DNA of 64,000 nt from Altererythrobacter sp. KTW20L (GCF_023501975.1 NZ_JAMFLH010000007.1:62001-126000), one strand, 5' to 3'. Positions 29,040 through 38,420 are shown, counted from the first letter of the stretch. Numbers and translations are program-made. Notes: a model not told the origin generated them from the sequence alone.

Positions 29040-29933
29040 ATGGCGCCGCCTGCGGCACACAGATCCGGTTCCAACAAACGGGCGCAGCTCGGGCTGTTCG
29101 CCGGCTATGTGCTGGCCGGGTCCGGCGCGCTGGTCGGCGTGCTGTTGCTCGCCCTTTCGCTGTGGAGCCCGCAGACCTTCCAGGGCCTGCGAATGATGGC
29201 TACCGACCTTGCCGCCCCCGCCGGACAGGCTGGTGCTGCCACCCGCGTACAGACCCGGTCGGTATTCGATGCCGTGGCCGGATACTATGACGCCGGCAGC
29301 CGCAATGCCGAACTGGAGCGCGAAATTGCCGTGGCCCGCGTTCGCCTGGCCGAGGCCGAAGCCGTGCGGCAGGAGAACGAGCGCCTGAAGGCCACACTGG
29401 GACTGGCGCGAGGTGAAACAGGCCGCGTGGCGATTGCCCGGCTGATCGGTTCATCGTCATCTTCTGCCCGGCGCTTTGCCTTCATCTCGGCGGGGCGCAA
29501 CGACGGGGTGACCAACGGCATGCCGGTCACGTCGCCGATGGGGCTGGTAGGCCGGGTGCTGGAAACCGGCGCCAACACCAGCCGGGTGCTGCTGCTGACC
29601 GATAGCGAAAGCATGGTTCCCGTTCGCCGCGCGACGGATGACGTGGTGGCCTTTGCCGAGGGGCGCGCCGACGGGTCGCTGCGCATCCGGCTGATCAACC
29701 TGGGCATCAATCCGCTGGTAGAAGGCGATGTGTTCGTGACCTCGGGCGCGGGCGGTATGTTCCGGCCCGGCGTGGCAGTGGCCATGGTCACCCGCGTGAC
29801 AGACGATGGAGCCATTGGCCAGTTGCTGAGCAATCCGGCGGCAACCGACCTGGTTATCGTCGAACCGATCTGGCAGCGTGAAGTGCTCGAACAGGCGGCA
29901 GAAGAGCTTCCGCCCGAAGGCGTAACGCAGTGA
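29040..29933 (+). CDS. mreC: Rod shape-determining protein MreC
   Basis: Bitopic inner-membrane protein that bridges MreB to PBP2 and RodA. Its 297 residues include a membrane helix (GYVLAGSGALVGVLLLALSL), a periplasmic coiled coil (ELEREIAVARVRLAEAEAVRQENERLK, about residues 95-122) and the two beta-barrel domains of MreC, with ISAGRNDGVTNGMPV and DVFVTSGAGGMFRPGV. It lies 32 bases after mreB, preceded by an AGGGAGG ribosome site. Confidence 0.93.
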   Translation: MAPPAAHRSGSNKRAQLGLFAGYVLAGSGALVGVLLLALSLWSPQTFQGLRMMATDLAAPAGQAGAATRVQTRSVFDAVAGYYDAGSRNAELEREIAVARVRLAEAEAVRQENERLKATLGLARGETGRVAIARLIGSSSSSARRFAFISAGRNDGVTNGMPVTSPMGLVGRVLETGANTSRVLLLTDSESMVPVRRATDDVVAFAEGRADGSLRIRLINLGINPLVEGDVFVTSGAGGMFRPGVAVAMVTRVTDDGAIGQLLSNPAATDLVIVEPIWQREVLEQAAEELPPEGVTQ

Positions 29934-29943
29934 GCGCCGGGTG

Positions 29944-30498
29944 ATGGAGCAGCTCAACCCGCGATCCCGCAGCGATGCCTATGGCAAGAAGATCAACCGC
30001 GACCATTCGCCGGTGCTGGTCTATGGTGTGCCGTGCCTGACGATCCTCTTGGGATCGCTTACCCCCATGCTGCCGGTGATTGCCCCTGCCCCGGTGCTGC
30101 CGCCCTTCGGCCTGCTGATCCTGATCGCCTGGCGGCTGTTGCGGCCCGGCCTGCTGCCGTTGTGGGCGGGCTTTCCCTTCGGCCTGTTCGACGATCTGTT
30201 TTCCGGTCAGCCATTCGGCAGCGGGATCATGCTGTTTTCGCTCATCCTGATCGGGCTGGACCTGCTGGAAGCGCGCTTTCCGTGGCGCAATTTCTGGCAG
30301 AACTGGCTGACCACTGCGGCTATCCTGGCGGCCTATCTGTCGCTGGCGGCGCTACTTTCGGGCGCGCAGATTTCCGTCATGCAGCTTGGCCTTGTCCTGC
30401 CGCAGCTCTTGCTCTCGATCGTGCTGTTTCCCATTGTTGCAAGTCTGGTAACAGTACTCGACCGCGTGCGCCTGCTGCGCGTGCGGCGCATCGGATAG
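29944..30498 (+). CDS. mreD: Rod shape-determining membrane protein MreD
   Basis: The 184-residue polytopic protein has about five hydrophobic helices and the conserved segment GLLPLWAGFPFGLFDDLFSGQPFGSG in the middle. This is the best preserved part of MreD, with the D-D-L-x-S-G-x-P-x-G pattern. Its position between mreC and pbp2 confirms the call. The ATG at 29944 was chosen over the adjacent GTG at 29941. Confidence 0.88.
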   Translation: MEQLNPRSRSDAYGKKINRDHSPVLVYGVPCLTILLGSLTPMLPVIAPAPVLPPFGLLILIAWRLLRPGLLPLWAGFPFGLFDDLFSGQPFGSGIMLFSLILIGLDLLEARFPWRNFWQNWLTTAAILAAYLSLAALLSGAQISVMQLGLVLPQLLLSIVLFPIVASLVTVLDRVRLLRVRRIG

Positions 30499-30501
30499 GC
30501 A

Positions 30502-32502
30502 ATGGAAAAGGCGGTATCGTCTAACGCACTGAAGCAGACCTTCGACCGCCGCACTTTCGTGATCGGGGCGGCGCAGGCCGGCGTGGGCCTGCTGCTAGCG
30601 GCACGGATGGGCTATATTGCCGTGGCCGAGAACGAGAAGTACCGCATGGAGGCGGAGAGCAATCGGGTGAACCTGTCGCTCATCCCGCCGCGCCGCGGCT
30701 GGATCCTCGATCGCGAAGGATCGCCTCTGGCATCCAACCGGGCCGATTTCCGCGTCGATATCATCCCCGAGCGGCTGGAGGACATCGACGGCACGGTCCG
30801 CATCCTGGGCGATGTCCTGGCTTTCACTCCGGCCGAGCGCCAGGATCTGCACGACCGGCTGGAGGAAGCGCGCGGTTTTAGCGCCGTGCCCGTCGCCAGC
30901 GGGCTGGACTACGACAGTTTTGCCGCGGTGTCGGTCCGCCTGCCCGAACTGCCCGGGGTCATTCCGCAGCGGGGCTATTCACGTTACTATCCCACCGGAC
31001 CGGCGGTCGGCCACCTGCTCGGTTATGTCGGCGCGGCCAACCGCGAGGAGTTCGACCTGGAGCCGGTCCCCCTGCTGCTGACGCCCGGCTTCAAGCTGGG
31101 CAAGGACGGCGTCGAAAAGCAGTTCGAGCAAGTGCTGCGGGGTCAACCGGGCGCACGCCGGGTCGAAGTGACGGCCCGCGGACGCATCGTGCGCGACCTG
31201 GAAACGCGCGAGGATATCCAGGGGAACCCGGTCCAGCTAACTATCGATGGCCCCTTGCAGGACTATGCCGCGCGCCGTCTCGGCCTGGAGTCCGGTTCGG
31301 CCGTGGTAATCGACTGCGAGACCGGCGACCTGTTGTGCGCGGCGTCGATGCCCAGCTTCGATCCGAACAGTTTCTCCGAAGGGATCGGCCGGGTCGAATA
31401 CCAGATGCTGCGCGAAGACGAGCGGGTTCCCTTGCGCAACAAGGTGCTGAGCGGCCTCTATCCACCCGGCTCGACACTCAAGCCGATGGCCGGCATGGCG
31501 CTGCTGGAGGCCGGGATCGATCCGCAGGAAACCGTCAATTGTCCCGGCGGCTACCGGCTCGGCAACCGCGTATTCCGCTGCCTTGGCCGCCACGGCCCGA
31601 TGACCATGCACACCGCGATTGCGCGCAGCTGCAACACCTATTTCTACGCGATGGCCCATCGCCACGGCTACGAGATCATCGCGGCAATGGGCCGCAGCCT
31701 GGGCCTGGGGGAGCGTTACGAGCTTCCGGTTGCCAGTCAGAGCTACGGCACCGTTCCCGACGCCGCTTGGAAGATGCGCCGGTTCGAGCAGCAGTGGACT
31801 CATTCGGATTCGCTCAATGCCGTGATCGGGCAAGGCTACATGATCGCCAGTCCACTGCAGCTTGCCGTGATGTCGGCGTGCCTCGCTTCGGGCAAGCATA
31901 TCCGCCCCCGGCTGGTCCTGGGTGAAGGACCGGAGCCGGGCCGCTTCTCTTTCGATCCCGCCCATTTCGAGACGATCCGCCTGGCCATGTCGGAAGTGGT
32001 GAACGGCGCGGGGACGGCCGGGCGCAGCCGCCTTCCGTTCCCTGACATCCTGATGGGCGGCAAGACCGGTACGGCACAGGTACGCGGCCTTGGCAGCGGC
32101 GGACGCGGTGGCATGGGCGTGCCGTGGCGCTTCCGCGACCATGGCCTGTTCGTATTCTTTGCTCCGGTTGACCGGCCCAAATATGCTGGCGCCGTGGTCA
32201 TCGAACACGGCCTCGGCGGCTCGGTCGCGGCGGCGCCGGTGGCGCGCGACGTGCTGACCTATCTGTTCGATCCCCAGAAGGGCCTGGATGTGCTGCACGC
32301 GCTAGAAGCCGGATGGGGTGGGACGGCGCAGGAACGTCTTGCAAAGACCTATGCCCAGTATGCGTCTGCTGCCGCAGGAATCCAGATTGCCCCCACTCCC
32401 CGGCCTCCCAACACCGGGTTGCGCCCGGTCGATGCCGAGGCCCGCGCCGCGGCGAGTGCACCGGAAGCCGATCCAGCCGCTGGCGAGGCTCTAGCCACAT
32501 GA
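30502..32502 (+). CDS. mrdA: Penicillin-binding protein 2 (peptidoglycan transpeptidase)
   Basis: Elongasome-specific transpeptidase that crosslinks lateral-wall peptidoglycan. The 666-residue class B protein has one N-terminal membrane helix (VIGAAQAGVGLLLAARMGYIAV), a pedestal domain and the transpeptidase domain. Active-site motifs are STLK (Ser324/Lys327), SCN (376-378) and KTG (521-523). A low-complexity alanine/proline-rich tail follows. It overlaps rodA (ATGA at 32499), matching their obligate enzyme pairing. Confidence 0.96.
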   Translation: MEKAVSSNALKQTFDRRTFVIGAAQAGVGLLLAARMGYIAVAENEKYRMEAESNRVNLSLIPPRRGWILDREGSPLASNRADFRVDIIPERLEDIDGTVRILGDVLAFTPAERQDLHDRLEEARGFSAVPVASGLDYDSFAAVSVRLPELPGVIPQRGYSRYYPTGPAVGHLLGYVGAANREEFDLEPVPLLLTPGFKLGKDGVEKQFEQVLRGQPGARRVEVTARGRIVRDLETREDIQGNPVQLTIDGPLQDYAARRLGLESGSAVVIDCETGDLLCAASMPSFDPNSFSEGIGRVEYQMLREDERVPLRNKVLSGLYPPGSTLKPMAGMALLEAGIDPQETVNCPGGYRLGNRVFRCLGRHGPMTMHTAIARSCNTYFYAMAHRHGYEIIAAMGRSLGLGERYELPVASQSYGTVPDAAWKMRRFEQQWTHSDSLNAVIGQGYMIASPLQLAVMSACLASGKHIRPRLVLGEGPEPGRFSFDPAHFETIRLAMSEVVNGAGTAGRSRLPFPDILMGGKTGTAQVRGLGSGGRGGMGVPWRFRDHGLFVFFAPVDRPKYAGAVVIEHGLGGSVAAAPVARDVLTYLFDPQKGLDVLHALEAGWGGTAQERLAKTYAQYASAAAGIQIAPTPRPPNTGLRPVDAEARAAASAPEADPAAGEALAT

Positions 32503-33617
32503 GGCGCGGCCTAACCCTGCCCGCCCCACTGGCCGAGCTTCCGTGGATCATGCTCGGCCCCCTGACGCTGCTGGTGCTGTTCGGCGCTGCGGTGCTCCAA
32601 TCGGCAGCGGGTGGCGATTTCTCGACTTATGCCGCGTCGCACCTGATCCGCTTCGGGGTGTTCCTCGCCATGGCTCTGGTCATCTCGCGCATGCCGCGCA
32701 AGCTGGTGATGGACGGCGCCTTTCTGGCATATGGCGGCGTGCTGCTGCTGCTGGTGGCGGTTGAAGTAATGGGCCAGGTGGGCGGGGGCAGCCAGCGCTG
32801 GCTGGAACTGGGCTTCCTGCGCCTCCAGCCGAGCGAACTGATGAAGCCGACCATCGTGCTGGTGCTGGCCAGCTACTTCCACACCATGCCCATCGGGATG
32901 ATCGCCCATTCGCGCGCGCTGGTGGTGCCGCTGGGGTTGATGCTCGTGCCGATGGCGATGGTCCTGTTGCAGCCCGACCTCGGCACGGCCCTGGCGATCG
33001 GCTTCGGCGGAGCCGTGGTGCTGTTCCTGGCGGGCATACCGCTTCGCTGGTTCGCAGGCGGGGCAATCGCTGCAGCAATAGCCGCGCCGCTAGCCTATTT
33101 CTTCGCCCTGCAAGATTACCAGCAGCGGCGTGTTACCACATTCCTTGATCCCGAGAGTGATCCGCTGGGCTCGGGCTATCACATCACCCAGTCGAAGATC
33201 GCCATCGGATCGGGCGGGATCAGCGGCAAGGGTTTCGGCGAGGGATCGCAGAGCCACCTCGATTACCTGCCCGAACCGCACACCGATTTCGTCTTTGCCA
33301 CCATGGCCGAGGAATGGGGCCTCCTGGGCGGACTGTTCGTGCTGCTGGTATTCGGCATCGTGCTGCGCTGGGGCCTCACCGTGGCGCGCAACGCGCCCGA
33401 CCGCTTCAGCCGCCTGCTGGCCGGAGGGATGACCGCGACGATCTTCTTCTATGTCGCGGTAAACCTGATGATGGTCATGGGTCTGGCCCCGGTGGTGGGT
33501 ATTCCCCTGCCCTTCATGAGCCACGGCGGATCGTCGATGATGACCAATATGATCTGCATCGGCACCCTGATGATGGTCGAACGCTGGACCCGCGCGGCAG
33601 GTACGCCCGACTATTGA
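32499..33617 (+). CDS. rodA: SEDS peptidoglycan glycosyltransferase RodA
   Basis: Polymerises lipid II glycan strands with PBP2. From the ATG overlapping the pbp2 stop it has 372 residues and about ten membrane helices. SEDS signatures include QRWLELGFLRLQPSELMK, QPDLGTALAI, ITQSKIAIGSGG, LPEPHTDFVFA and the late GIPLPFMSHGGSSM. It is the last gene of the mre operon. The next feature downstream is the tRNA-Lys gene 116 bases away. Confidence 0.96.
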   Translation: MRRGLTLPAPLAELPWIMLGPLTLLVLFGAAVLQSAAGGDFSTYAASHLIRFGVFLAMALVISRMPRKLVMDGAFLAYGGVLLLLVAVEVMGQVGGGSQRWLELGFLRLQPSELMKPTIVLVLASYFHTMPIGMIAHSRALVVPLGLMLVPMAMVLLQPDLGTALAIGFGGAVVLFLAGIPLRWFAGGAIAAAIAAPLAYFFALQDYQQRRVTTFLDPESDPLGSGYHITQSKIAIGSGGISGKGFGEGSQSHLDYLPEPHTDFVFATMAEEWGLLGGLFVLLVFGIVLRWGLTVARNAPDRFSRLLAGGMTATIFFYVAVNLMMVMGLAPVVGIPLPFMSHGGSSMMTNMICIGTLMMVERWTRAAGTPDY

Positions 33618-33733
33618 AGCCTTGGCGGAATATAGGCGGATGAAGCCCTTTTCAGCCGCGAAACTTCCGCTATATGAGCGCCTCCCGATGATTCGCCGTA
33701 CCGGCAAATTTCGGGCCTGGCCTTCGCCAGAGT

Positions 33734-33809
<76 letters not shown>

Positions 33810-33838
33810 AATAATTCAGTCACTTAGACGAGATTTAG

Positions 33839-33862
33839 CCCCGCCCGACCGGCGGGGTTTTT
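33839..33862 (+). terminator. Intrinsic terminator just inside the element after tRNA-Lys
   Basis: CCCCGCC (33839-33845) and GGCGGGG (33851-33857) form a perfect seven-base stem around CGACC, followed by TTTTT (33858-33862). It lies 30 bases after the tRNA and inside the element. The island therefore supplies a terminator for the tRNA it occupies and insulates its cargo gene from tRNA transcription. Confidence 0.75.
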
Positions 33863-33866
33863 CGTT

Positions 33867-33886
33867 GGGGTAACACTTAGGGTAAC
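33867..33886 (+). repeat. Paired GGGTAAC repeats near the left end
   Basis: GGGGTAAC at 33867-33874 and GGGTAAC at 33880-33886 are spaced 12 bases apart. The same pair recurs near the other end at 44551-44569, in the same orientation. They are good candidates for integrase arm-type sites or excisionase (AlpA-like) sites. Confidence 0.5.
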
Positions 33887-33966
33887 AAAGAGTTTGCCGC
33901 AGGTATTCGAGAAAGCCTTGTTTGGCAGCCGCCATTGCCTCATTCTCTCCAGCGGGGGTGAAGGCC

Positions 33967-34584
33967 ATGGCAAACACAGATGCGCAGTCACAGATTTCGG
34001 GTGAAGGCGCACTCGGTCTATTTGGATTATGGGATTGGTGGAATAAAACCTTTACCGCCGATCAGAGAACGCGCGTTTTGGAGGAATACAATCCGTTCTT
34101 TTCTGATAGCGCTGCCTCGCCCTTAACAACCGGATATCCCAGTTTTGGGAGCGCTAGATATTTCCTTTCTAGCACAGCTATGTGGTTCAATAATCCGTCA
34201 GGATTTGAGATAGCCCTTAAGTTTATGGATAAAGCGCAGAGCTGTCCTATTAGCAGCCTCTCGTTGATCCGTTATCACTTTGACTGCATGGAGCGCATAC
34301 GCTTTTACTATCGGTGGCGAAGCGAATTGGATGGTGCCCTCCAGTCCGCCATAGAGGCATGTAAGGAGCAGATCGGAATTGCAGAAGATGTAGCGCGCCA
34401 GTTTCTCTTGGAAGACAATTACATTCCGCACCATACCGGATATGAACAACTCGCAATAATATACGAGAAGCAGAAGGATTTTCATTCTGCAATAGACCTG
34501 TGCGTGTTGGGGCAGTCTCAAGGATGGGCGAATGATTTTGAAAAACGGTTGTCTAGACTAAGAAAGAAAATCGCCTCAGCCTGA
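33967..34584 (+). CDS. Cargo protein of unknown function with TPR-like C-terminus
   Basis: This is the only element gene on the + strand, placed between the tRNA and the head operon. It is visibly AT-richer than its surroundings: 27 of 60 bases are G/C at 34201-34260. The ATG at 33967 has a GGGGGTGAAGG ribosome site and gives 205 residues; an in-frame start at 33922 is possible. The N-terminus is hydrophilic with aromatic residues (LFGLWDWWNK). The C-terminus (YEQLAIIYEKQKDFHSAIDL ... GWANDFEKRLSRLRKK) looks like one TPR-type helix pair. There is no signal peptide or membrane helix. An accessory role such as anti-phage defence is possible but unproven. Confidence 0.7.
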   Translation: MANTDAQSQISGEGALGLFGLWDWWNKTFTADQRTRVLEEYNPFFSDSAASPLTTGYPSFGSARYFLSSTAMWFNNPSGFEIALKFMDKAQSCPISSLSLIRYHFDCMERIRFYYRWRSELDGALQSAIEACKEQIGIAEDVARQFLLEDNYIPHHTGYEQLAIIYEKQKDFHSAIDLCVLGQSQGWANDFEKRLSRLRKKIASA

Positions 34585-34594
34585 TAAGCACGTC

Positions 34595-35656
34595 CTAATC
34601 TGCCCAGTCGATAAACGACAGCGAATCCTCCACCGCTTGCGGGTCCAGTCCGGCTTCCTTCGCTTGCGTAAGGGCCATTACCATCGCACCGAACGCCCTT
34701 GCCCTGCCGCCTGCATCGAATGCCTGCGCAGGTCGCACCACGTCGATTGTCACCGGACTTGCCAGCTTGGCGGTGCATTCCTCTGCCATCACCTGCGCCA
34801 TGGGCTGCAATATCCATTGCGCAAGATGCCGCTGCGCTTCGCGCACAAGCGGCCCCTGCGCATTCGTGGCAAACATGGCTGGCAGGATGCCAAAGGCAGC
34901 AAAGATCGCGCCTCGCGCCTCTTGCAGCGATTGCACGGCCATCGAGCCTTGAAGGTTCGGGGTCACGTCTTGCGGTCGCCAGTCCTGCGCCGGTCCGGGT
35001 CCACCGGCTGCCGTTACGTTCACGCTCTCGCGCAACATGACGCGCCCACGGCGGCCCCGGAAACCATGGCCGAGCGTTTCTAGGTCAACGTCCGGGCTTT
35101 CAGGGAATGGCACCACTTGGCTGCCCAGCGGGGCATTCTCGTAAACCTCGGCCAAGGCCGCTTCCAGCGTATGCAAAAGGCCCGCCGTCAATTGCGAGCG
35201 CCGCAATGGTGCCTGCCCCGCCCACGGTGCGCCGGGATCAGGCGCTATCCTGAAATGCAGCACCTCGGCTGCCAGCGCGGTTTCGGAACGCCCGCCGCCA
35301 ATCTCTGGAATGGACAGGCGATAGGCACGCGGGATGCCGTCGCGGGTCGATAGGTCCCAATCAATAATCGGGATCAACCTATCCCGGATCAGGAAAACCG
35401 CTTCGCCGCGCAGTGCCATGGCCCGCGCCGCAATCCCCATATCGAACCGGGTTAGCAGGTCGGTGCCCTGCACGTCCGCAAGCGACAGGCCCGCCTCCCA
35501 CAGGCTCACACAGGTCTGCACGGTGGCGGTAAGTTCGCCCAGCCCGGTGCGCCCGGCGATATATGCCTGCCGGGCTGCCATGATTTGCGAGGTGTAACCG
35601 GTGCCCGATGCCGAACGGGTTTCACCCCTGCCGATAAGGCGCTGCCACAAGCCCAT
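34595..35656 (-). CDS. Phage portal protein, HK97 family
   Basis: Forms the dodecameric DNA entry vertex of the capsid. The 353-residue sequence resembles HK97-type portals. It has an N-terminal region with a beta-strand pair, the central segment GGRSETALAAEVLHFRIAPDPGAPWAGQAPL, and helices with LQEARGAIFAAFGILPAMFATNAQGPLVREAQRHLAQWILQPMAQVMAEE. It is the last gene of the leftward head operon and starts at TAATG overlapping the connector gene stop. A portal placed after the capsid and protease genes is the reverse of the usual HK97 order. Confidence 0.85.
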   Translation of the reverse strand: MGLWQRLIGRGETRSASGTGYTSQIMAARQAYIAGRTGLGELTATVQTCVSLWEAGLSLADVQGTDLLTRFDMGIAARAMALRGEAVFLIRDRLIPIIDWDLSTRDGIPRAYRLSIPEIGGGRSETALAAEVLHFRIAPDPGAPWAGQAPLRRSQLTAGLLHTLEAALAEVYENAPLGSQVVPFPESPDVDLETLGHGFRGRRGRVMLRESVNVTAAGGPGPAQDWRPQDVTPNLQGSMAVQSLQEARGAIFAAFGILPAMFATNAQGPLVREAQRHLAQWILQPMAQVMAEECTAKLASPVTIDVVRPAQAFDAGGRARAFGAMVMALTQAKEAGLDPQAVEDSLSFIDWAD

Positions 35657-36195
35657 TAGATCGCCTTCCGATATGAGCGCAGCAAATCGGCTGCACCGCT
35701 GTTTTGCAGGGCCTTGGCCGCGTGCGCCGGGTCCGCTGAAATGCTTTCGGAAAGCTGGCCCACGCTTGCCCGGTATGAGCGGGCACCGACAGGAACGGCG
35801 CTTTCCGCTTCGAGATATGCCGCCAACCGCTGCACTGCCTTTTCCACGCTGGCAGGCAGGTCCAGCGCTTCGGTGCCCACGGACGCCGCAATCTGGACGT
35901 GGCCCGCTGGCAGCAGCAGGCCGAACGGGCCGCTTTCAATGGTGGCGGACTGCCAGGCACCATATTGCCATCGGAATGCGTCGGAAATGTCGGTGACTGG
36001 CCCTAGCGGCGGCTGCCACTCGCCACCGCAAGAGACCAACGTCCAGACAACCTCCCGGCTGCCAAAACGCTGCGCAATGTAATGCTCGATTCGCTGCCAG
36101 CAGGTTGCCAGCAGATCGCCGGTCACGCCGTCAACCGGCGCATAGGCGGCAGGGGGCGCTTCGGCTTGCGTGATCGCACTAATCTCGGCCTTCAT
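35656..36195 (-). CDS. Putative head-tail connector protein (gp6/phiE125 gp8-like)
   Basis: The 179-residue product (ATG at 36193-36195 overlapping the protease stop as ATGA; an ATG at 36204 is also in frame) begins with a helical TGDLLATCWQRIEHYIAQRF region, as in adaptor proteins that bind the portal. It continues with beta-rich segments (PPLGPVTDISDAFRWQYGAW, GHVQIAASVGTEAL) and ends with helical PASVEKAVQRLAAYLEAE. Size, pattern and place between protease and portal suggest a DNA-packaging/adaptor protein. Sequence evidence alone is moderate. Confidence 0.55.
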   Translation of the reverse strand: MKAEISAITQAEAPPAAYAPVDGVTGDLLATCWQRIEHYIAQRFGSREVVWTLVSCGGEWQPPLGPVTDISDAFRWQYGAWQSATIESGPFGLLLPAGHVQIAASVGTEALDLPASVEKAVQRLAAYLEAESAVPVGARSYRASVGQLSESISADPAHAAKALQNSGAADLLRSYRKAI

Positions 36196-36803
36196 GCCCG
36201 CCACCTGCTCAGCGGGTGAATGATGCCCTTGCGGAGCACCGGATCGAATTGCAGGCTGCGCAGGTCCGCTTCCGTTTCGCCGTATGCGGGCCGCGTCACC
36301 ATGGACAATTCAAACAGCACGGCGGCAAAGATCGTGCGAATGAGCGCGTTGCCTTCCGCCGGGTCTTCCTCGTTTGTTTCTTCCGGCTTGTTGACGGCCT
36401 CGGGAGGCGCAACCCTGAAACCCGGACTGATACCGCTAATCAGGCCAGCAGCGAAGGCGGCCATAAAGTCCTGCGCCCATGACGTGCGTTGAATGTCCGG
36501 CGTAAGGATCGCCTCAAAGCCCAGCGCCGCCTCGCTATCCTGCAATAGCAACGTGCCAGCCTTGCGCGATGCCAGTGGCCGGTCGAACGAATGGCCGATG
36601 AGCAAATGAATCTCGCGGTCAGGATCGTCCACAGCGAAGGAAAACGCCTTGGGGGCAAATTCCTCTTTCTTCGGCCTGCGCCCGTTGCCGCCAGCATCGA
36701 GCACGGCGCGCTTTCTATACGGGAAGCTGCCTTTCAGGCGGCGAGTGCCATCACCCGCCGCCCGCAGTTCCAGCCCCGCATCAAAGATGGGGGCAATCGT
36801 CAT
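36192..36803 (-). CDS. HK97-family prohead protease
   Basis: Serine protease that matures the capsid and degrades scaffold. The 203-residue protein contains the U35 family pattern: a histidine in LLIGHSFDRPLASRKAGTL, a serine in LISGISPGFRV, and the following LFELSMVTRPAYGETEADLR strand pair. It starts at ATGA overlapping the capsid stop and therefore lies downstream of the capsid gene. In HK97-like phages it normally precedes it. Confidence 0.87.
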   Translation of the reverse strand: MTIAPIFDAGLELRAAGDGTRRLKGSFPYRKRAVLDAGGNGRRPKKEEFAPKAFSFAVDDPDREIHLLIGHSFDRPLASRKAGTLLLQDSEAALGFEAILTPDIQRTSWAQDFMAAFAAGLISGISPGFRVAPPEAVNKPEETNEEDPAEGNALIRTIFAAVLFELSMVTRPAYGETEADLRSLQFDPVLRKGIIHPLSRWRA

Positions 36804-38071
36804 GCGCCCGCTTCCAGTTCAAGCCCGGTCACAAGCTCAATCTGCGCGCCGCGCGCCACGGTAACGTCCGCCGTGGTCAGAGCGGTCAGGCGAAGGCCGC
36901 CCGATTGCGCATCGCTGTAGGGATCGCGGATAAGGTCCACCGCGCCCCAAAGGCCGACAAAGACAGGTGGCACGCCGCCTGCGCTAGTGGTCAGCAGCAC
37001 TTGCGTTTCCAGCGGATCGCCGGACGGGGCGGCCAGCGCATTGGTGGTCATGGTCGGAGCCGGAATGTTTTTCACGAACCGGTCCCATTCGGTGACGCCG
37101 GTTCCCTCGAACGCTTCGGTATCGTCCATCGCGTTCCACAGTTCCGGCCGCACCAGCGCCTTGACGGCGGCAGGTCCGTTGGCAGCGTTGGCAGTCATAA
37201 ACCGCACCACAGCCGCGCGTAGCGCCGCCCATGATGCGATGCCGCCGGCGTCGGTGGAGGAAATGCCATAGGTCGCAACGCCGGGAATGATGCCCAGCGG
37301 CTGCCCGGCGGCACCGGTGCCCAGGAAAATGGCCTTGTCCAGTTCGGCGGCCATGGTGCCATTCATATCGCGGCGAATGGCTTGCTCCAGCGCATCACCC
37401 GATTGCAGCATGGCCTTGCGGCTAACCCGCATATGAATGCCCAGCGTCTGTTCGGGCTTCAAAGCCTTGTCGGTGGTGGCATAGGTGGTCGGCCCCGGCA
37501 CATTGGCAAGCTCGCCATTTGCCCAGCCAGCGGTCACGCTGGACGTGGTGACAGGCCATTCCACCGCGCCGCTGCCAATCTGGATGAGCTGCGCGCCCAT
37601 TTGCGCCGCAACACTGCCGGGAAACAGCCGATCGATAATCGGGCGCGGCTGGATCGGATCCGGCGTGCCGCTGGCAATTGTCTCACCGGCGCGCGTTTCG
37701 AGCGCCATCAGCGGCACCGGAACGCCGCGATAGCCGCCCGCGCTGCGCAGCTCCTGCACAACCTCGGCAGTGCGGCCCGACAGTGCCCGGCCTTCGGCAA
37801 TCGCCAGCACGGCCTGCCGCACCTCAAAGCTCTGCACCAGATCGGACCATTCACGATCAGAGCGGGTTTCCAGTTCGGCCCCGGCCTCGCGCCGTTCGCC
37901 ATCCTCGGCAATCAGCGCCGCACGGTAGCGGGTCTCATTGCTGCGATACTCGCCATCGAGCGTATCGATAGTGCGCAGTTCGTCTTCGGTCGCATCGGAC
38001 TTGCCAGCAAGAGCGGACAGTTCCGAACGAATTTCGGACTGGCGCCGCTGGATTTTTACAGATTCGAGCAT
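36800..38071 (-). CDS. HK97-family major capsid protein
   Basis: The ATG at 38071, with GGAAA eight bases upstream and one base after the HNH stop, gives 423 residues; an in-frame ATG at 38089 is less likely. The N-terminal 100 residues are a charged helical delta-domain (RRQSEIRSELSALAGKSDATEDEL). The HK97 fold follows: RPIIDRLFPGSVAAQMGAQLI, AVEWPVTTSS, then ALEQAIRRDMNGTMAAELDKAIFLGTG and the late GLWGAVDLIRDPYSDAQSGGLRLTAL. A complete capsid gene means the element can build its own head. Confidence 0.92.
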   Translation of the reverse strand: MLESVKIQRRQSEIRSELSALAGKSDATEDELRTIDTLDGEYRSNETRYRAALIAEDGERREAGAELETRSDREWSDLVQSFEVRQAVLAIAEGRALSGRTAEVVQELRSAGGYRGVPVPLMALETRAGETIASGTPDPIQPRPIIDRLFPGSVAAQMGAQLIQIGSGAVEWPVTTSSVTAGWANGELANVPGPTTYATTDKALKPEQTLGIHMRVSRKAMLQSGDALEQAIRRDMNGTMAAELDKAIFLGTGAAGQPLGIIPGVATYGISSTDAGGIASWAALRAAVVRFMTANAANGPAAVKALVRPELWNAMDDTEAFEGTGVTEWDRFVKNIPAPTMTTNALAAPSGDPLETQVLLTTSAGGVPPVFVGLWGAVDLIRDPYSDAQSGGLRLTALTTADVTVARGAQIELVTGLELEAGA

Positions 38072-38072
38072 G

Positions 38073-38420
38073 TTAAATTTCCAGTTCAATTAAAGGTCGA
38101 AGGGGATTGGAGGTCAGTTCGCGCGTGAAAATGCGCCACGCGAGACGCTCGGGTCCGGTTTCGGTTCGACGCTGCAATTCGCGCTTCGTCTTTTCCGAAT
38201 GATGAGTGACGCAAAGCGTCTGCAAATTGGCGAGTTCGAACGCCAATTCCGGGTGCGTGCGAATAGGTCTGATATGATCGACATCGAGCCGCGCGCCCTG
38301 CGCCCCGCATTGGACACAAGCCCAGCCATCGCGCCGCTTGGCGGCAAGGCGCAGCCCCTTCCACCGCATCGAGCGATAGACACTGGCACCGGCCCGCCCG
38401 GTTTCGCGCTTTATGCCCAT
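38073..38420 (-). CDS. HNH endonuclease of the packaging module
   Basis: The 115-residue protein carries a zinc-finger-type HNH site: CVQCG, LDVDHIRPI, then the conserved asparagine in LANLQTLC and the final THHSEKT. Small HNH proteins next to terminase genes are required for DNA packaging in HK97-like phages, acting with the large terminase. The gene overlaps terL by 10 bases at its start and is one base from the capsid start. Confidence 0.9.
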   Translation of the reverse strand: MGIKRETGRAGASVYRSMRWKGLRLAAKRRDGWACVQCGAQGARLDVDHIRPIRTHPELAFELANLQTLCVTHHSEKTKRELQRRTETGPERLAWRIFTRELTSNPLRPLIELEI

